From Sanderia malayensis (lineage: Eukaryota; Cnidaria; Scyphozoa; Semaeostomeae; Pelagiidae), in contig RQOL01000374.1 in NCBI GenBank assembly GCA_013076295.1, positions 4,206,743 through 4,270,742 on the forward strand: a stretch of 64,000 nt of DNA, in the 5' to 3' direction. Positions 1-11,601 of this stretch are shown here, piece after piece. Numbering within the stretch: the stretch's first letter is position 1; every line of letters starts with the position of its first letter. Both the position numbers and the translations under genes were made by a program. The notes under the pieces were generated by a model, which saw only the letters and a list, made by a program, of their open reading frames with translations, had not been told where the DNA came from and searched no databases.

Positions 1-958
1 AAAAGAATTTATGATTATTCCATTAATTATTCTGCTAATTGTGCTATCACGAAAAAACTACGGTTTACGCTGGCGAAACTTCCAAAATCGCGTCCGCGAA
101 CTCCATTTTCGAACAGAGTGTTCGCTCTTCGCGTGACCCGTTTCGCCTTTCCTGCAATTTGATTGGCTCTTTTCGCGCGACCCACGTGGGTTGTTGATCA
201 ATTTTCGTTTTTCGCCCTCGGCTTGCAGGCGACCCATGCAAATTCTCGGTCGTTTTTCGTTATTCGCCCTCGGTTGCAGCAGGTACTTTTGGAGAAGAGG
301 CGTGTTTTTGTTTGCACACAAAAAGGGGCCTTTCAAAGTTTTTTACGAGCTGAATTATCTTTGTAAAGAGCTGCCAATTGTTTCAAAGACCCCTGGAGAG
401 TTGCAGGAAACAATTGGAACACAGGTGATAGCTTTGTTTTGTATTTTAAGTTGTTGAAATAGTTATAGTTTTTGTAGTAGGGCTTGCTTCGGCATGCTTG
501 CAACGCTTAGGCCCAATGAAAACAAAGTCAAAGTTATGAATTTTTCAGGCGCTATTTGCACGATTTTCCTAATTTAAACTTTCAACAAGTGTTTGTATGT
601 CTGTATAGTAGGTATAGTATGGATAGTATGTTTCTATAGTAGGTATAGTAGGTATAGTATGTTTGTAAAGTAGGCATAGTAGGTATAGTATGTTTCTAAA
701 GTGGGTATAGTAGGTATAGTAGTATAGTATGTTTGTAAAAGTAGGTAGTAGTATGTTTGTATAGTAAGTATAGTATGTTTTTATAGTAGTATAGGTATAG
801 TATGTTTTTATGGTAGGTATAGTATGTTGGTATAGTATGTAGGTATAGATGTAGGGTAGTAGGTATAGTATGTTGGTTATAGTATGTAGGTATAGTAGGT
901 ATAGTATGTTTTATGTAGGTGTAGTATGTTGGTATAGTATCTAGGTATTATGTATGTA
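1..958 (+). mobile_element. Helitron-like repeat C, copy C1, left part (5' truncated by window)
   Basis: The sequence from base 1 aligns by eye with the copies at 25250-26160, 58560-59450 and, reversed, 47700-48220. It has a block containing a minus-strand open frame (58-336) and then a long TATAGTAGG-type repeat. In complete copies the family starts with TC after an A and ends in CTAG before a T, as canonical Helitrons do, but it shows no RepHel gene. The copy is cut at 958/959 by Helitron A and resumes at 11125. Repeat membership is clear; the Helitron class assignment is inferred from termini only. Confidence 0.75.
595..957. repeat. TATAGTAGGTATAGTATG minisatellite of repeat C
   Basis: Degenerate tandem copies of the words TATAGTAGG and TATAGTATGTTT fill this interval, with interruptions. 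The same array recurs in the other C copies, so it is a component of the element and not a local expansion. Confidence 0.9.
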
Positions 959-1000
959 CTAGGAAGGCTGGCGCGCTTCGCGCGCCACCTCCCTAGTGTT
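959..1000 (-). other. Helitron A 3'-terminal hairpin and CTAG end
   Basis: ACTAGGAAGGCTGGCGCGC is followed by TTC and GCGCGCC, then ACCTCCCTAGT, giving a strong palindrome. On the minus strand it ends in CTAG followed by T, the expected Helitron 3' terminus. A closely related hairpin ends Helitron B at 24547-24578. Confidence 0.8.
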
Positions 1001-1190
1001 TTGGCCTCACTGTGAGTGGAACAGCGATCTTGAACAAAGTGGGCCCCAGTGTGTTGGCCCTCGATCTGAGTTGAACAGCGATCTTAAAGAAAAGTGCGGT
1101 GGGTTGTTATTGTTTGGCCTCCTCCGATCTGAGTTGAACAGCGATGTTAAACAAAAGTGCGGTGGGCCTCTTTTGTTTTGCCTTTGATCT
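1001..1190 (-). repeat. Subterminal minisatellite of Helitron A, about 60 bp x 3
   Basis: Three diverged units contain GATCTGAGTTGAACAGCGAT and AAAGTGCGGTGGG. The reverse complement of the same unit forms the larger array at 23925-24545 in Helitron B, again directly inside the hairpin. Confidence 0.85.
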
Positions 1191-1199
1191 GAGAGAAAT

Positions 1200-4100
1200 G
1201 GCGAGCTGTTGGCGTATTTAGAGCAGACTTTCGATAGATAAAACTGACTTTCGCTGTAAGTGTATAATTTGAGGAAATAAAATTTTAAAATTGGAAAGTA
1301 TTAAATAACAATTAGAAATAACAATTAGAAATAACAATAAACAGATAAAAATTAGAATAATTCTGAAGATTATGTTAAGAATATAGTAAATATATATATA
1401 TATAAAATAACAGAAGAAAGTTTTATTAAATGATAAATGATTGTGACTTCGACGTCAACATATTGCCGGTATAAGAAAAATGTATGTTGCTGTGCTGTTA
1501 GAAGTTTGGTGCCTGTTAGTTATAGTTGCTGTTAGTTAGTTGTTGTTATGTATCTGTTATTCTGTGCTGTTGTCATCGTTAGGTTCGTCATCGTTTACCT
1601 GTGGTCGGACTCGTTGTTTTGTTCAAGTTCAGTAGGTGTGGTTGTTCTTGTTGTGCTTGCTGCGTTTCGTCTGGTGGCAACATGCTGATGTCGAAGTCGT
1701 CTTCTTGGAGTGATAGCTGAAGTTGTTGCTCGAAGTGTTTTTCTAACAACTTCATTGCCAGTTTTTCATTGTGCTTGCTCTGGCCATTCCCTCCTTACTT
1801 TTGACTTTGTATGCGATTCGAATTGCGAATCTTCTGATAGCACTGGTTTGCTATCTCTGTATTTCTGTCGATGAACCTGCATGTTCGCTCTAAACGTGCA
1901 GCTGGTTGCGGATGTTCTGGCAATAATTGTCAAATCTTGTTCCATGCTATAAATGTTAGAAAAGCGTGTCAGAATGTATTTAATAATATAAATTTGCAAA
2001 TAATGAAAGTAATGACAAAATAAAAGCGCTACGTATTATGTAAAAGTTTAACTGACCTTTTTATGATTGAAGAACGTTAAAATTGGCAAAAAGTGTTGCT
2101 GTGAAGCTCGCAAATCTAAAATGTGTTGTATGATTATTGTATGTAGGTAAATTGAAAAGTATATCACTTGATGAATATTTCGCATATAGAAAATTATCAG
2201 TGAGTTACAATGCGTAACTACTTGTAATAATAATTGTCAATGTATGAAGAAAGTATGGTACTCACGGATGAATAAAGCAGTGAAGGTTCACGATGGTCTT
2301 GCGTATGTGTTGTCTCTGGTGTTGCTTGAAGAGAGTGATCGCATAAGATTGATGGAGTGCAGAAAAACAACTTGAAATCGAGCACATGGAACAGCATAGG
2401 TGCAACTTCCTTAGCACTTAATAGAATGGAAAGAAAAGGGTTGAAATAAAGTGCGAGATGAAATAGGTTCCATTGTTTTTCTAAGAGGATGTTGAATTTT
2501 GTAAGGATTGTGGACGCGCGTATGATGGGTTAGCATGTGTTGGGTGTAACCCGCATCTCCAGTTGAAATTGGAAAAAAGAAGAATGAATGAATGTTACTG
2601 GCTTTCGTAGATGATTGAATGGGATGCGCGTGAAAGCTGGTTGAGCTGGCAAAAAGCTCAAGTTCAAGGAAAGCGAAAAGGAAATTGTGTAGAAAAGGAA
2701 TGTCATGACGTTGAATAATAATGACCATAAATATATGGAAAGATTGTATTGAAACGCCATAGTCGATTCCCCAGGAGCAAGTTCATTGTGTATTGAAAAA
2801 AAAAAAGAAAAAATAGGATGTAGTGTTAGAAATGCAGAACGGTGTTATTGTTTGTAAAAAGATGTTGAAAATGCATGTTAAGAATTGGGGAACGTGGGGT
2901 GTATTGAATTGGTTGGCTGTATGTAACAGTGAAGCAATCAATATTAATTGCGCGAAGATTTCAATTGGAGCGATGAATTTTAAAAAATGGTGAAGATAAA
3001 CGTAACAGTGATTTACAGAGAAGAGAGGAAGGTAGGTACTCATTGACATATATAAATGAAAAGTTAGGTGGATAAATCTGAAGATTTTGGATATAAGCAT
3101 TCGTTAGAATTATAATATAAAGAATTGATTTTGCTGTTTATCGTAGGTTGTGGAATGGATCGAATGAGTGGGATGCGTGGCCTGAAGTGGCAAATTGCAA
3201 AAGATGTAGTGAAAGACAGAAAATTGAGATTCACACTTGAAAATGGCGAGGAGAGATGTTGCGAGAAGTGGGGTATGTGGTATACTGGTATTATTGTAAT
3301 TATTTATACTGTGTTGCTATGATGAATTATCAAGATTATTGATATGGATGTTTTGTTGTTAGAGAAGAAACGGAGGTACATGTGTGGTGAAAGAAGAGAG
3401 GGAAGAGGGAAGAGAGGAAGAAAAGAGGAAAGAAAATAGAAGAAAAGATCGAAGTAAATGGAAGAGAGCCGAAATGGTGAAATATTTTTTAATGTAGCTA
3501 AAATGATAAGAGAAACGTATGATGGTGTTATCTTTGTCTTGTCTTGAAATAATAAATGGAGGGAAATTTCTCGCGGGCTGGCTGAGTGTGCACACGCGGG
3601 AAAGTAAAGAGGAGCGCGTTTGAAATGGCGGATATGGCACCACAGGGATTACTTCAAATTCTAAGGTCGAATGACATTGATACTTTTAATTAAAACCTCA
3701 GAGAAACAATGCAATAATGAGGAAGTGTTATTTATGTTCATTTTATGAAATAGTTATGATTGGCTGTTATGAATGTTACAACTATTGTGTGAATTTAGTA
3801 TCTTCTTATCTGCAAGTTGATAGGCCTTTATCTATGAAAGGGTGAAGTCACAGGGTCTCGAAGTATCGAGTGAGAAAAAATGTCTGCCATTGGTGAGATG
3901 GCGTTTGGAGGGTGAGCCTCGTTCGCACTGTAGAAAATGAATTTGAAAAAAATTGTACATTATCTTTTATTCTATCTCCATGGTGAACGGTAATAGAGAC
4001 AGAAATTGCTGTTGTCATTGAACCCAAAAAGAAAAGTCTGTGGGAAAAGTGCGGTAAGTTTGAATAATGACTTGTATTACTTAGTGTTCCTGAAGGTTGC

Positions 4101-4839
4101 GATAAATTTAAAGAACGGCGTGAGCGCGATGCTTAGCTGATCGAATTGGCCTAAAAACGTGGGCTTTTAAATTGTAAGGAAGTTTCGTGTGTCTCGACAG
4201 AAAATATAGATATATTATCGATTCTACATGCAAGAAAGGATGTTTATTATATTACAGTTTTGCCCGTAAGATGCATACATAAGAGGGATGACATATGTCA
4301 TAAAGTTTAACGTACCTGAGAAATTGTGTTGTTATGTGCACGGATACATGAAAATGCTGTGATGTTGGCTGTTTTGTGCGCGATTATAAATTCAGGCTGT
4401 AGAAAAATTAGGGTGTTGCCGGATGCATTAGTTAAAAGCCCAAACACCACGTCAAGGAGCATCCATTGTTTGAGTTTTCCTTTTTTGTGAAAGCTGCCAT
4501 ATGGTGTTGTAAATGACGCCAAACTTGTATATATTGGTAGGAAATATTTTGTGTAGATTGTACACAGTAAGTTGGTTTTTTATGAATGGAGAGGGTATAG
4601 GCAGCTTGCACAGAGAGAAAGGAAATCCATGTTCCCATAGGCAACATAAAGGTACATGGCAAAGCATAGCTCATGGAAAATGTGGATTATGTTATACAAA
4701 ATAATGTTATCTATGGGCTAGAGAAAGCAATATTAGTAAAGGAATGAAAGTATAAAGGTAGATGCTGGTTAGCTTGGGGAGTTAGAATGACATTGTATGG
4801 TGGGGAATGTTGGTGAGAGATAGACTGATTGCAGCAAGT
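1200..4839. other. Helitron A interior without a recognised gene
   Basis: No recognisable protein domain is visible here. A short TA run lies near 1390. The plus strand between about 2260 and 4780 is markedly poor in C. Short minus-strand open frames exist but show no family resemblance. One weak candidate at 1589-1944 is listed separately. Confidence 0.5.
1589..1944 (-). pseudogene. Possible small Gln-rich protein remnant inside Helitron A
   Basis: On the minus strand an ATG at 1944, next to an AG-ending acceptor-like stretch, opens a frame of about 50 codons. Around 1790 a different frame reads on with a Gln/Glu-rich stretch containing EKHFEQQLQLSLQEDDFDIS and ends near 1589. The two parts need one frameshift or a splice. 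I recognise no domain, and it does not resemble the RPA-like second protein of some Helitrons. Low confidence that it was ever a gene. Confidence 0.2.
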
Positions 4840-5225
4840 GTACTTTGCCTATGCTGTTGGTATCAATCACAGTCTTATCCCATGCTGTTTGGTATCAATC
4901 ATGGAGATTGCCTGTGCTGTTTGGTATCAATCACAGGTCTCATCCCATGCTGTTTGGTATCAATCATGGAGATTGCCTGTGCTGTTTGGTATCAATCACA
5001 GGTCTTATCCCATGCTGTTTGGTATCAATCATGGAGATGCCTATGCTGTTTGGTATCAATCATAGGTTGTGCCTTGCTGTTTGGTAATCACAGTCTTATC
5101 CCATGCTGTTTGGTATCAATCATGAGATGCCTATGCTGTTTGGTATCAATCACAGGTCTATCCCCATGCTGTTTGGTATCTATCATGGAGATTGCCTATG
5201 CTGTTTGGTATCAATCATAGGTCTT
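4840..5225. repeat. Tandem repeat with TGCTGTTTGGTATCAATCA unit
   Basis: About twelve copies of a roughly 31-bp unit centred on TGCTGTTTGGTATCAATCA alternate two tails (CAGGTCTTATCCCA and TGGAGATTGCC), giving a higher-order period near 63 bp. It lies just beyond the 3' end of the RepHel gene. The three overlapping plus-strand open frames across it are products of the repeat. Confidence 0.9.
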
Positions 5226-5263
5226 GTGCACACTCAGTCATGGTCGTTGAATAACCGTGCCCT

Positions 5264-8200
5264 CTAAATGAGGTGAAGGGTTGTGTTAGTGTATTGACTG
5301 ACCGTCTCTGGTTGGAGTGATGTTATTGGAGAACTCACAGGACTTCTTGTAGACAACGTTTTGGTTTTGTTGTTGTCAGGTGTGAACACCTTGAGTCCAG
5401 AGAATGATTTGGCTCTAGACATTGCAACGTACAGCTGTCCGTGGGAGAAAACAGGGTCCGGTAAGTGAATGCCAAATGTTTCAATGACTGTCCCTGTGCC
5501 TTGTTGATGGTGAGGCAGTAAGCAAGTCTGACTGGAAATTGTTTCTTGCAATGGAGATCGGCAGTGATGAATCTTGGCAGGTCAGAGTTATGCGTGGAAG
5601 CATAACATACTGGCCCTTGTTCTGAGTTGTGATGATCTCTGCGGTTATGATGTGTCGTTGAGATCTCTCACTATTAGTCGTGTTCCATTGCATAGTCCTT
5701 TTGTAGGGTTGATGTTTCTGAGCAAAATGATTGTGGTTCCAACCTAAAGGAAAAAGAGATTGAGTGAGCCTAGATTGAGTAAGGCAAAGCAATTTTAAAT
5801 CAAGTATTCAAATATAGTGTGCCTACCTTCAATTGTAGTGAATGTAGAGGCATTCCGCCTGGGGTTTGTGCATTGAGAAACTCCATGGGATATGCTGCAG
5901 CCTCTTCTGGATCATCTGTTTCGACTCTGTCAATGCTGAGGTACTGTTTCCGGGGTGTTGGAAGTCTTTGCAGAATGAGTTCGTTGATGTGATGTGAGAA
6001 CTCGTTCTTTGGTGTCAAACAACAACGCTCAGACATGGTGTTGGGATCCAGTAAGAGGTGTGCATCTGCTGATTCAGCTTGAGGATAGATCGAGTTCATG
6101 AGATTTTCAAGTGACTTGATGCAGATTTGCTGTGGGAGGCTGATCTGATCTTCATCATCGTAAGGTTCTACTCCATTGCCTATTCGGAGAAGCCAGTCTG
6201 AGAATGCTTGGTAAGTCTCGTCTTGAACAGCTCTCATGTTTGTATTGAGTCTGAATTGTTGGAAATGAGACCACAGATCTCCACTTTTCGTGACTTGAGG
6301 CATTCTTGCACCACTCGTCTCTGCCTGCGTTCTTGACAACTGGCAGCACTTGTCTGAAGTCACCGCCAAGCATGAAGTATTTGCCGCCGAAAGGTTGTTC
6401 AACTTTGGTGATGTCTCTGAGCAGACGGTCAACTGCTTTGAGTGCTGTTGCTGGAATCATGGAAGCTTCGTCCCAAATGAATAGCGTTGTGTCTGGCAGT
6501 TGTTGTGCTTGGAGACCTTGTGCTTTGATGTTGCAAGTGGAATCGTCGAGCAGAGGAATCGGTATCTGAAATGTCGAGTGTGCTGTTCTACCGTTAATGA
6601 GCAGTGTTGCTGCTATTCGGAGTATGCTACGCATTTGACTTTGTGTCCGGAAGCTTGCAGATTGTGTACCAATGTGTTGTACAGGAAGTTTTGCCAGTTC
6701 CTGCTGGACCGTCGAGAAAGAAACAGTTGTCTGGTGACTGCGTCTCGATGGCTTGCACAATGGTGTTGTGTATCTGCAGTTGTTCTGGATTGAGTTGCTC
6801 GAACATTCGTTGTCCTTGCTCTCGTTCCTGTTCAATGTTGATTTCGTCAGCTGGCTGTTGTGGCTGAGCATAGTTGGCAGGTAGCTGCGGCATCTCGGGG
6901 AAGTCCTTGAGGGATTTTCCATGAATGTGCAGGTTTTTCTGGATGTCGGCCAGGCACATGTGAATGTGTTGCTGCTGGAATGTTGCGTTGGGATCCTGAA
7001 GCTGACCGTGTCTGACGTAATCTTCTGCCATGTCTTCTTGGAAATCTATGAAGAGAGCATGAATGTCACTTGGAGTTTGAAAGAGGATGAGTGTTGCAAA
7101 CAATTGTCTCATCTGTGCAGGCAGGTGGAAGACCACTGCATCTTGTAAGCAACGTCTGTGCTCTGCATCATCCTCTAAGAGGGACATAGTTCTTGCTGCA
7201 TTCTTGAACGTGTTGTGAGTGATCCGTCAACTGTTCTGATGTCTTCGAAGGAGGTTGCCCCTTTTCTGTGTAGCAATATAAGCCTCAGGGCAAATCGTTC
7301 AGGATCTGAAGGAAGAACATTGTATATCCTGCCTATGACACCTTTGGCTGATCGACGCTTCCGTTGCTGCCATTGCTTAGCGGATTTGTTGTAAGTGTAG
7401 TGCTCTGGTATGTCTTGATATAAGTACCGATGAGCATTCTCTTCTCTCTGGTTGAGGCTGAAGTAGGCCATGAGCATGCTGTCAGTGTTTCTCTGTGCAG
7501 CTTGCTCTGGGTGTGTGAAGTATACGGGTTGTTGATGTGGCAAGTCAATTGCAAGTCGGATGATTGTGTGACTTTTGTCATGCATCTCGTATTGCATAAG
7601 TTTATGCACTGCCTGATGCGGACCTACGTATCTGGAATTCAGGTACTGACGTATCTCATCGTGGACGATGTCTTGTCGGGCATTTGCTTCTTCGTGACCT
7701 TCTCTCATTTCGACGTGTGCCATGTCATTGCCTTTATGGATGTATTTGACAATGTACTTGACACTTTTGACTGTGGTGCACACTTCCACGTTCATGTGGC
7801 AGTCGAACTTGAGAAGGAGCTTCACGTTGTGTGGCACAACCCAAGAGTCGTTCAGTCTGTGTTGCCTGAGTTGAGCAGTTGTTTGGCCTGCAAGAAAGTG
7901 CCATGGTTACATTTGTGTACATTTCACGGAAAGTGTAAATCATAAGTACGAAATGCAATTCATGTTGACATACCTCGTCGTCTGTACAATGGGTATCCAT
8001 TGACATTGAATTCTGTTTGCTGTGTGAGGTCTTTCGGAAACTTCTTTTGCATTTCCCATCTTGCATGCAAACGCATGAGGGATTAAGAATTCCACACAGG
8101 CCATGCATCATGTGTTTCTTGACCATTCGGTGTTCGTGGACGTGGGTGTTCTCGTCTGGAATCTCTGCCGATATGATGCGGTCAACATCCTCCTGTGTGC

Positions 8201-10254
8201 GTTGTTTGTCTTCGTTGGCAAGAGATATGATCATGTGACTGTGCGGCAGTCCACGTTTTTGAAATTCCACCGTGTAGACTTAAGCGATGACTTTGCCAAA
8301 GAAGTTGAGATCCAGTATGTCACACAGCAGTTGTTTGAATTTCAAGTGAAAGACGCGTGTGACAATATCTGGTCGATCTTGTGGCTTCTGGTTTGGTAGC
8401 AAATTGTCCAAGATGTCTTGCCAGTTCGGATTCGCTGTGAATGTGAGGAATAGGTCTGGCTTGCCGTGTTTTCTGACAATGGTCATGGCATCTTGGTAAT
8501 TCTGTTGCATGTTTCGTTGGCTGCCAGTAAATGTGGACGGTAAGATGATGACTCGTCCAACATCAGTGTTCTGTGCAGCGCTTGGATTGTGGGCTTGTGC
8601 AATCAGATTTTTTTGTTCAGCTCTTCTGTAAAGGTGATCCATCAGTCCTTTGTACGACTCAACTCTGAGGTCTTTCTGATGGTATCTGATATAAGCAAGG
8701 TCGTTGCCTTCTATCTTGGTGAATGCGTCAACCAAGTACTGTTGAAACAGTAGTCTTGAGAGGTGAAGGGCTGAGAATCCTTCCCGTACTTGGATTCTGT
8801 ATGTGTAGAATTGGCTGGGCGTTACTCTGGTTTGGCGCCGTTCAGCTTGGTCAGCGGGGATTTGTGAACGCGCTGATGGCAGTCTTGCGATTGTTGTACC
8901 CCAACCATGTTCACCGAACGGAAACAGCAGCGGATACGTGAGTGGATGGCGGCTGGATTGGTTGCTTTGATGTTAATCAAGTAGCCGTCACGTCTCTGGA
9001 TGTGCATGGTTCTTTCGTTTGGATCTGGTGCACCACCGTCTTTTGTGCTGTAGATTGCTGCTATTTCTGACGCTGCAGGAGTGTCGTATCTTCGATCCTG
9101 GTTGGCTCTTGACGTGATAATCATGTCGAATGTGGGAATGGGCTCATTTGCTGCAGTTGCCTGTTCTTTTTGCTGTTGCAGTATGTCGCCTATATGCTTG
9201 TATTCTTGAGCATATGGGTTGACTGCAAGAAGTTCGTCTTGTAGCTTCTTGATGATGTCTTTATTGAGATCCCTGTTGGTGGATTGTTCGTTCTGTGCTC
9301 AAGTGCTTCAGCTGTGTCCATGATGTACAGCTCAGCATATTTTGGCTGCTGTCCTGCCAATGGGCCAAGGCGGCTAAACAAAAAAAATAGGTTGTTAATA
9401 ATGACTGATCATGCAATACTAAAAAGTTGTAAAACAAATATGTTATTGTGTAACAGAACATAAGGTAATGAAGTGGGAACAGAATTTTAAACATACCTGT
9501 CCTGCGATATGCACTGCCATGTATTGTTATTACGGATGGCCCCCTGCCTGAACTTGGGTATATTTGCTGTCCAGGATGCCATTGCCATGGTAGCATTGTA
9601 TTGGCGAAATTTGGAAAGAAAATCTTTTGAATCTCTTTGTGTGTCTTCTGTATCACCAAGGAAGAGAGGCATGAGTACTGCAGGTGGAGGCTGTATTGCA
9701 GGTAGGTGGACAGCTCCCTCCCGACAGCACTTTGGGTATTTCTTTATGGTGTTCAGCTCCTCCTTGAAATACTTGGCACCGCAATGTGTACAGACACTGT
9801 TCATTGGTGCCATGCGGTGGAGATCGTGGTTCTGCGGTGGAGGATTGGCATTTTGCTGTGGAATAGCTGGTGCTGCTGGCTGTTCCTCTGCTGGTTGTAC
9901 TGCCCCTTGTTGCATCTGCTGTGGCTGTGGCAGCGGTTGTGGAAAGAACTGGAAGGGTTGCGGTGGCATCCATCTTGCATCAGTTTGCATTCCTTCCCCT
10001 CCTGCTGCATTGGGTGTGGGCCGTAACTGATCGGTGTTCACTTCAGCTTCACTTCTTTGTTCAGGTTGCTGTATGGGAACTGCCGGTTGCTGAGCATGGC
10101 CGTGCTGGAGTTGCAATTGTAGCAATTCGTCGACGGGAACACTATCTGGTTGTTCTGTTTCACGTGCTTGTGCGGCCTCAGCCTGTCGCTGTCGGCGAAC
10201 CCTTGCATAGGCCTTCTGTTGTTGGCGCCGTCGATTGAAATTCGCTCGTGGCAT
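5264..10254 (-). pseudogene. Helitron RepHel (HUH replicase + PIF1-like helicase), decayed, 4 exons
   Basis: This is the replicase/helicase that nicks and unwinds DNA in Helitron rolling-circle transposition. Exon 1 (10254-9497) starts MPRANF, is Gln/Pro-rich, and ends in a Cys-rich element (CTHCGAKYFKEE, then YPKCCREG). Introns with GT..AG borders are visible at 9496-9374, 7973-7888 and 5826-5744; joining across them restores family-like sequence. Exon 2 holds the Helitron-like N domain and the HUH motif (EFQKRGLPHSHM). Exon 3 holds the Tyr motif (VKYIVKYIHKG), Walker A GPAGTGKT, Walker B WDEASM and GGDFRQVLPV. Exon 4 holds YVAMSRAKS. Frameshifts occur near 9280, 8890 and 5480, and others are likely, so the copy is probably inactive. 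Confidence 0.85.
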
Positions 10255-10639
10255 TGCTACGGGGATAGAAAGGAAAAAGATATCTATTCATAAATACAGT
10301 AAATAAATATAATCAAAATATAAAAATAAATCCGGCAGCAAGAAATGTATATGCAAAGAATAAAGAGTGACGCATCATGAAATATAAGAAACGACAGTGA
10401 TAAAATAAAATATAAATATAAATAAGAGAAACTCTTTGAAATATACCATAATTGGCTGGAAAGAAAGAGAAATCGTTGGAACGCACGTACCTGTAGTAAT
10501 AACAATACAGAGTTCCAGTCTTTCATCAATAAAAAGCTGGTTTCTGGTTTCACGAAAAATTGCATAGTTGATTCGAAAATCGAAATTACACAATATGGCA
10601 AAGTGAACGAAACGAAGCAGAACATTACAGAAGGAAAGA

Positions 10640-11124
10640 TTTAACACCCTCGTCAATCAAAAGACAAAGGGCGCAAAGGGATAAGTGCGAAACGTTGTTT
10701 GGCAACGCAAAACAACGCTCGAACGATCTTTACAGAAACATAACATCGCCGTAATAGTCGGGGTGTCGCCGAGCACAAGACGTTTTGTTCGATTCAAAAG
10801 CTTCAGTACGCGTCAAAGCTTTGGACACGTCCCCCGGCACGCAAAACAAAAGGCGAAAGAACAGCACGCACTCCATCCTCTCACACGAAAGAGAAAGGCC
10901 TCATTACGGGAAAACAAAGGGCGAAATATTTTCGAAGCAGAAAATGGGAAATATCTCTAAAACGATAAGGAATTTAAAAAAATAAAATAATTTCTAGGCT
11001 TGTCCAGTGGAAGGCGAAGACATCTAGGTGGTTTGGAAAAAGATTAAGCGAAGCAGAAAAACGGTAGAGGGGAGACAACATTTGAGCACTGGAGCCTTTG
11101 ATGCGGACACCTTTGCCGCTACGA
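10640..11124 (-). repeat. 5'-terminal region shared by Helitrons A and B
   Basis: The interval 10685-10980 is homologous to the complement of 21340-21640. Translations of the two share the string KAKEQHALHPLTRKRKASLR. The extreme ends also match (TCGTAGCGGCAAAGGTG against TCTGAGCGGTAAAGGTG). Shared 5' ends are diagnostic of one Helitron family. The open frame here is probably incidental. Confidence 0.8.
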
Positions 11125-11266
11125 TTTTAGTATTTATTGATGTATATATATAGGTATGTATGGGCATGAGCGGAAGCGAATGCAGCGCACGAAGCGCGCC
11201 AACCAGATTAAGCTTTTTTTACTTGACGGGCTGGGGCGAACGAGCGAAGCAAGTGATGACCCCTTG
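11125..11266 (+). mobile_element. Repeat C1, right part (3' end)
   Basis: After Helitron A the repeat resumes with TATATATAGGTATGTATGGGCATGAGCGG-like sequence, the GCGCACGAAGCGCGC palindrome, and the terminal ACTTGACGGGCTGGGGCGAA block. It ends GATGACCCCTTG, where complete copies have GATGACCCCTAG; the terminal A has mutated. Confidence 0.8.
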
Positions 11267-11601
11267 TTCCACTGACTCTGGGGCAAAAGCTGATTTGTGA
11301 AACAGAGCCTGATAACATTAACGATGAATTCGCTGTTAAAATTTTAACTAACGAAGAAGGGCAAATGGTTGGGCATGTACCACTCGCAATCTCCAAAGAG
11401 GTCAACCAATACCTTGTTGCTGGTGGAGATATAACTCTGCACGTTATCGGATGTAGGTATAACAATGGAGAAGGAAAGGGACTAAAAGTTCCCTTAGACA
11501 TAAAATTTTCTGGGAGCATTGCATACGTTATGCAACTAAGAAAAGAACTATTAGAAAAAGTAAAAACTTCAAACTTTACAAAAATTAGGAAAGGGGCTTA
11601 A
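11267..11601 (+). CDS. HIRAN-like domain exon, partial
   Basis: An open frame runs from the edge of repeat C1 to the stop at 11599-11601. It contains INDEFAVKI, GQMVGHVP, a glycine-rich loop, GKGLKVPLDIKFSG and a basic C-terminus. This VGHVP...GL.VP arrangement resembles small HIRAN-like domains, which bind DNA 3' ends in HLTF-type proteins and recur in uncharacterised invertebrate proteins. There is no start codon; the frame is open to the C1 junction, so the 5' part was displaced by the C1/Helitron insertion and lies left of the window. It could be a host gene exon or a TE-associated domain. Confidence 0.5.

Larger units (their letters stand above)
959..11124 (-). mobile_element. Helitron A, RepHel-encoding, inserted in repeat C1
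   Basis: Read on the minus strand, the element begins with TC (complement of 11123-11124) followed by GTAGCGGCAAAGGTGTCC. It ends in a GC-rich hairpin and CTAG (959-962) followed by T. Helitron B at 21193-24578 has homologous ends in the opposite orientation, which fixes both boundaries. The element is about 10.2 kb and carries a RepHel gene (10254 to 5264), a tandem repeat at 4840-5225, and 4.3 kb without a clear gene between the RepHel end and the 3' hairpin. It lies between two parts of one repeat C copy, so it inserted there. The bases ATACTAAAA precede TC in both A and B, so the true 5' end could lie a few bases further out. Confidence 0.85.

Noticed and set aside
595..957. Possible CRISPR-like or satellite array
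   Set aside because: Units are short and degenerate with no unique spacers; it is a minisatellite inside repeat C.
2411..3643. Several minus-strand Phe/Ser/Leu-rich open frames in Helitron A
   Set aside because: They lie in C-poor sequence where such frames arise easily; no domain, no conserved start and no support from Helitron B.
4807..5220. Cys/Leu-rich open frames in three phases
   Set aside because: All arise from the 31-bp tandem repeat; overlapping in three frames is a repeat artefact.
9509..10238. Plus-strand open frames opposite RepHel exon 1
   Set aside because: Antisense shadows of the Gln/Pro-rich minus-strand coding exon, which has family motifs.
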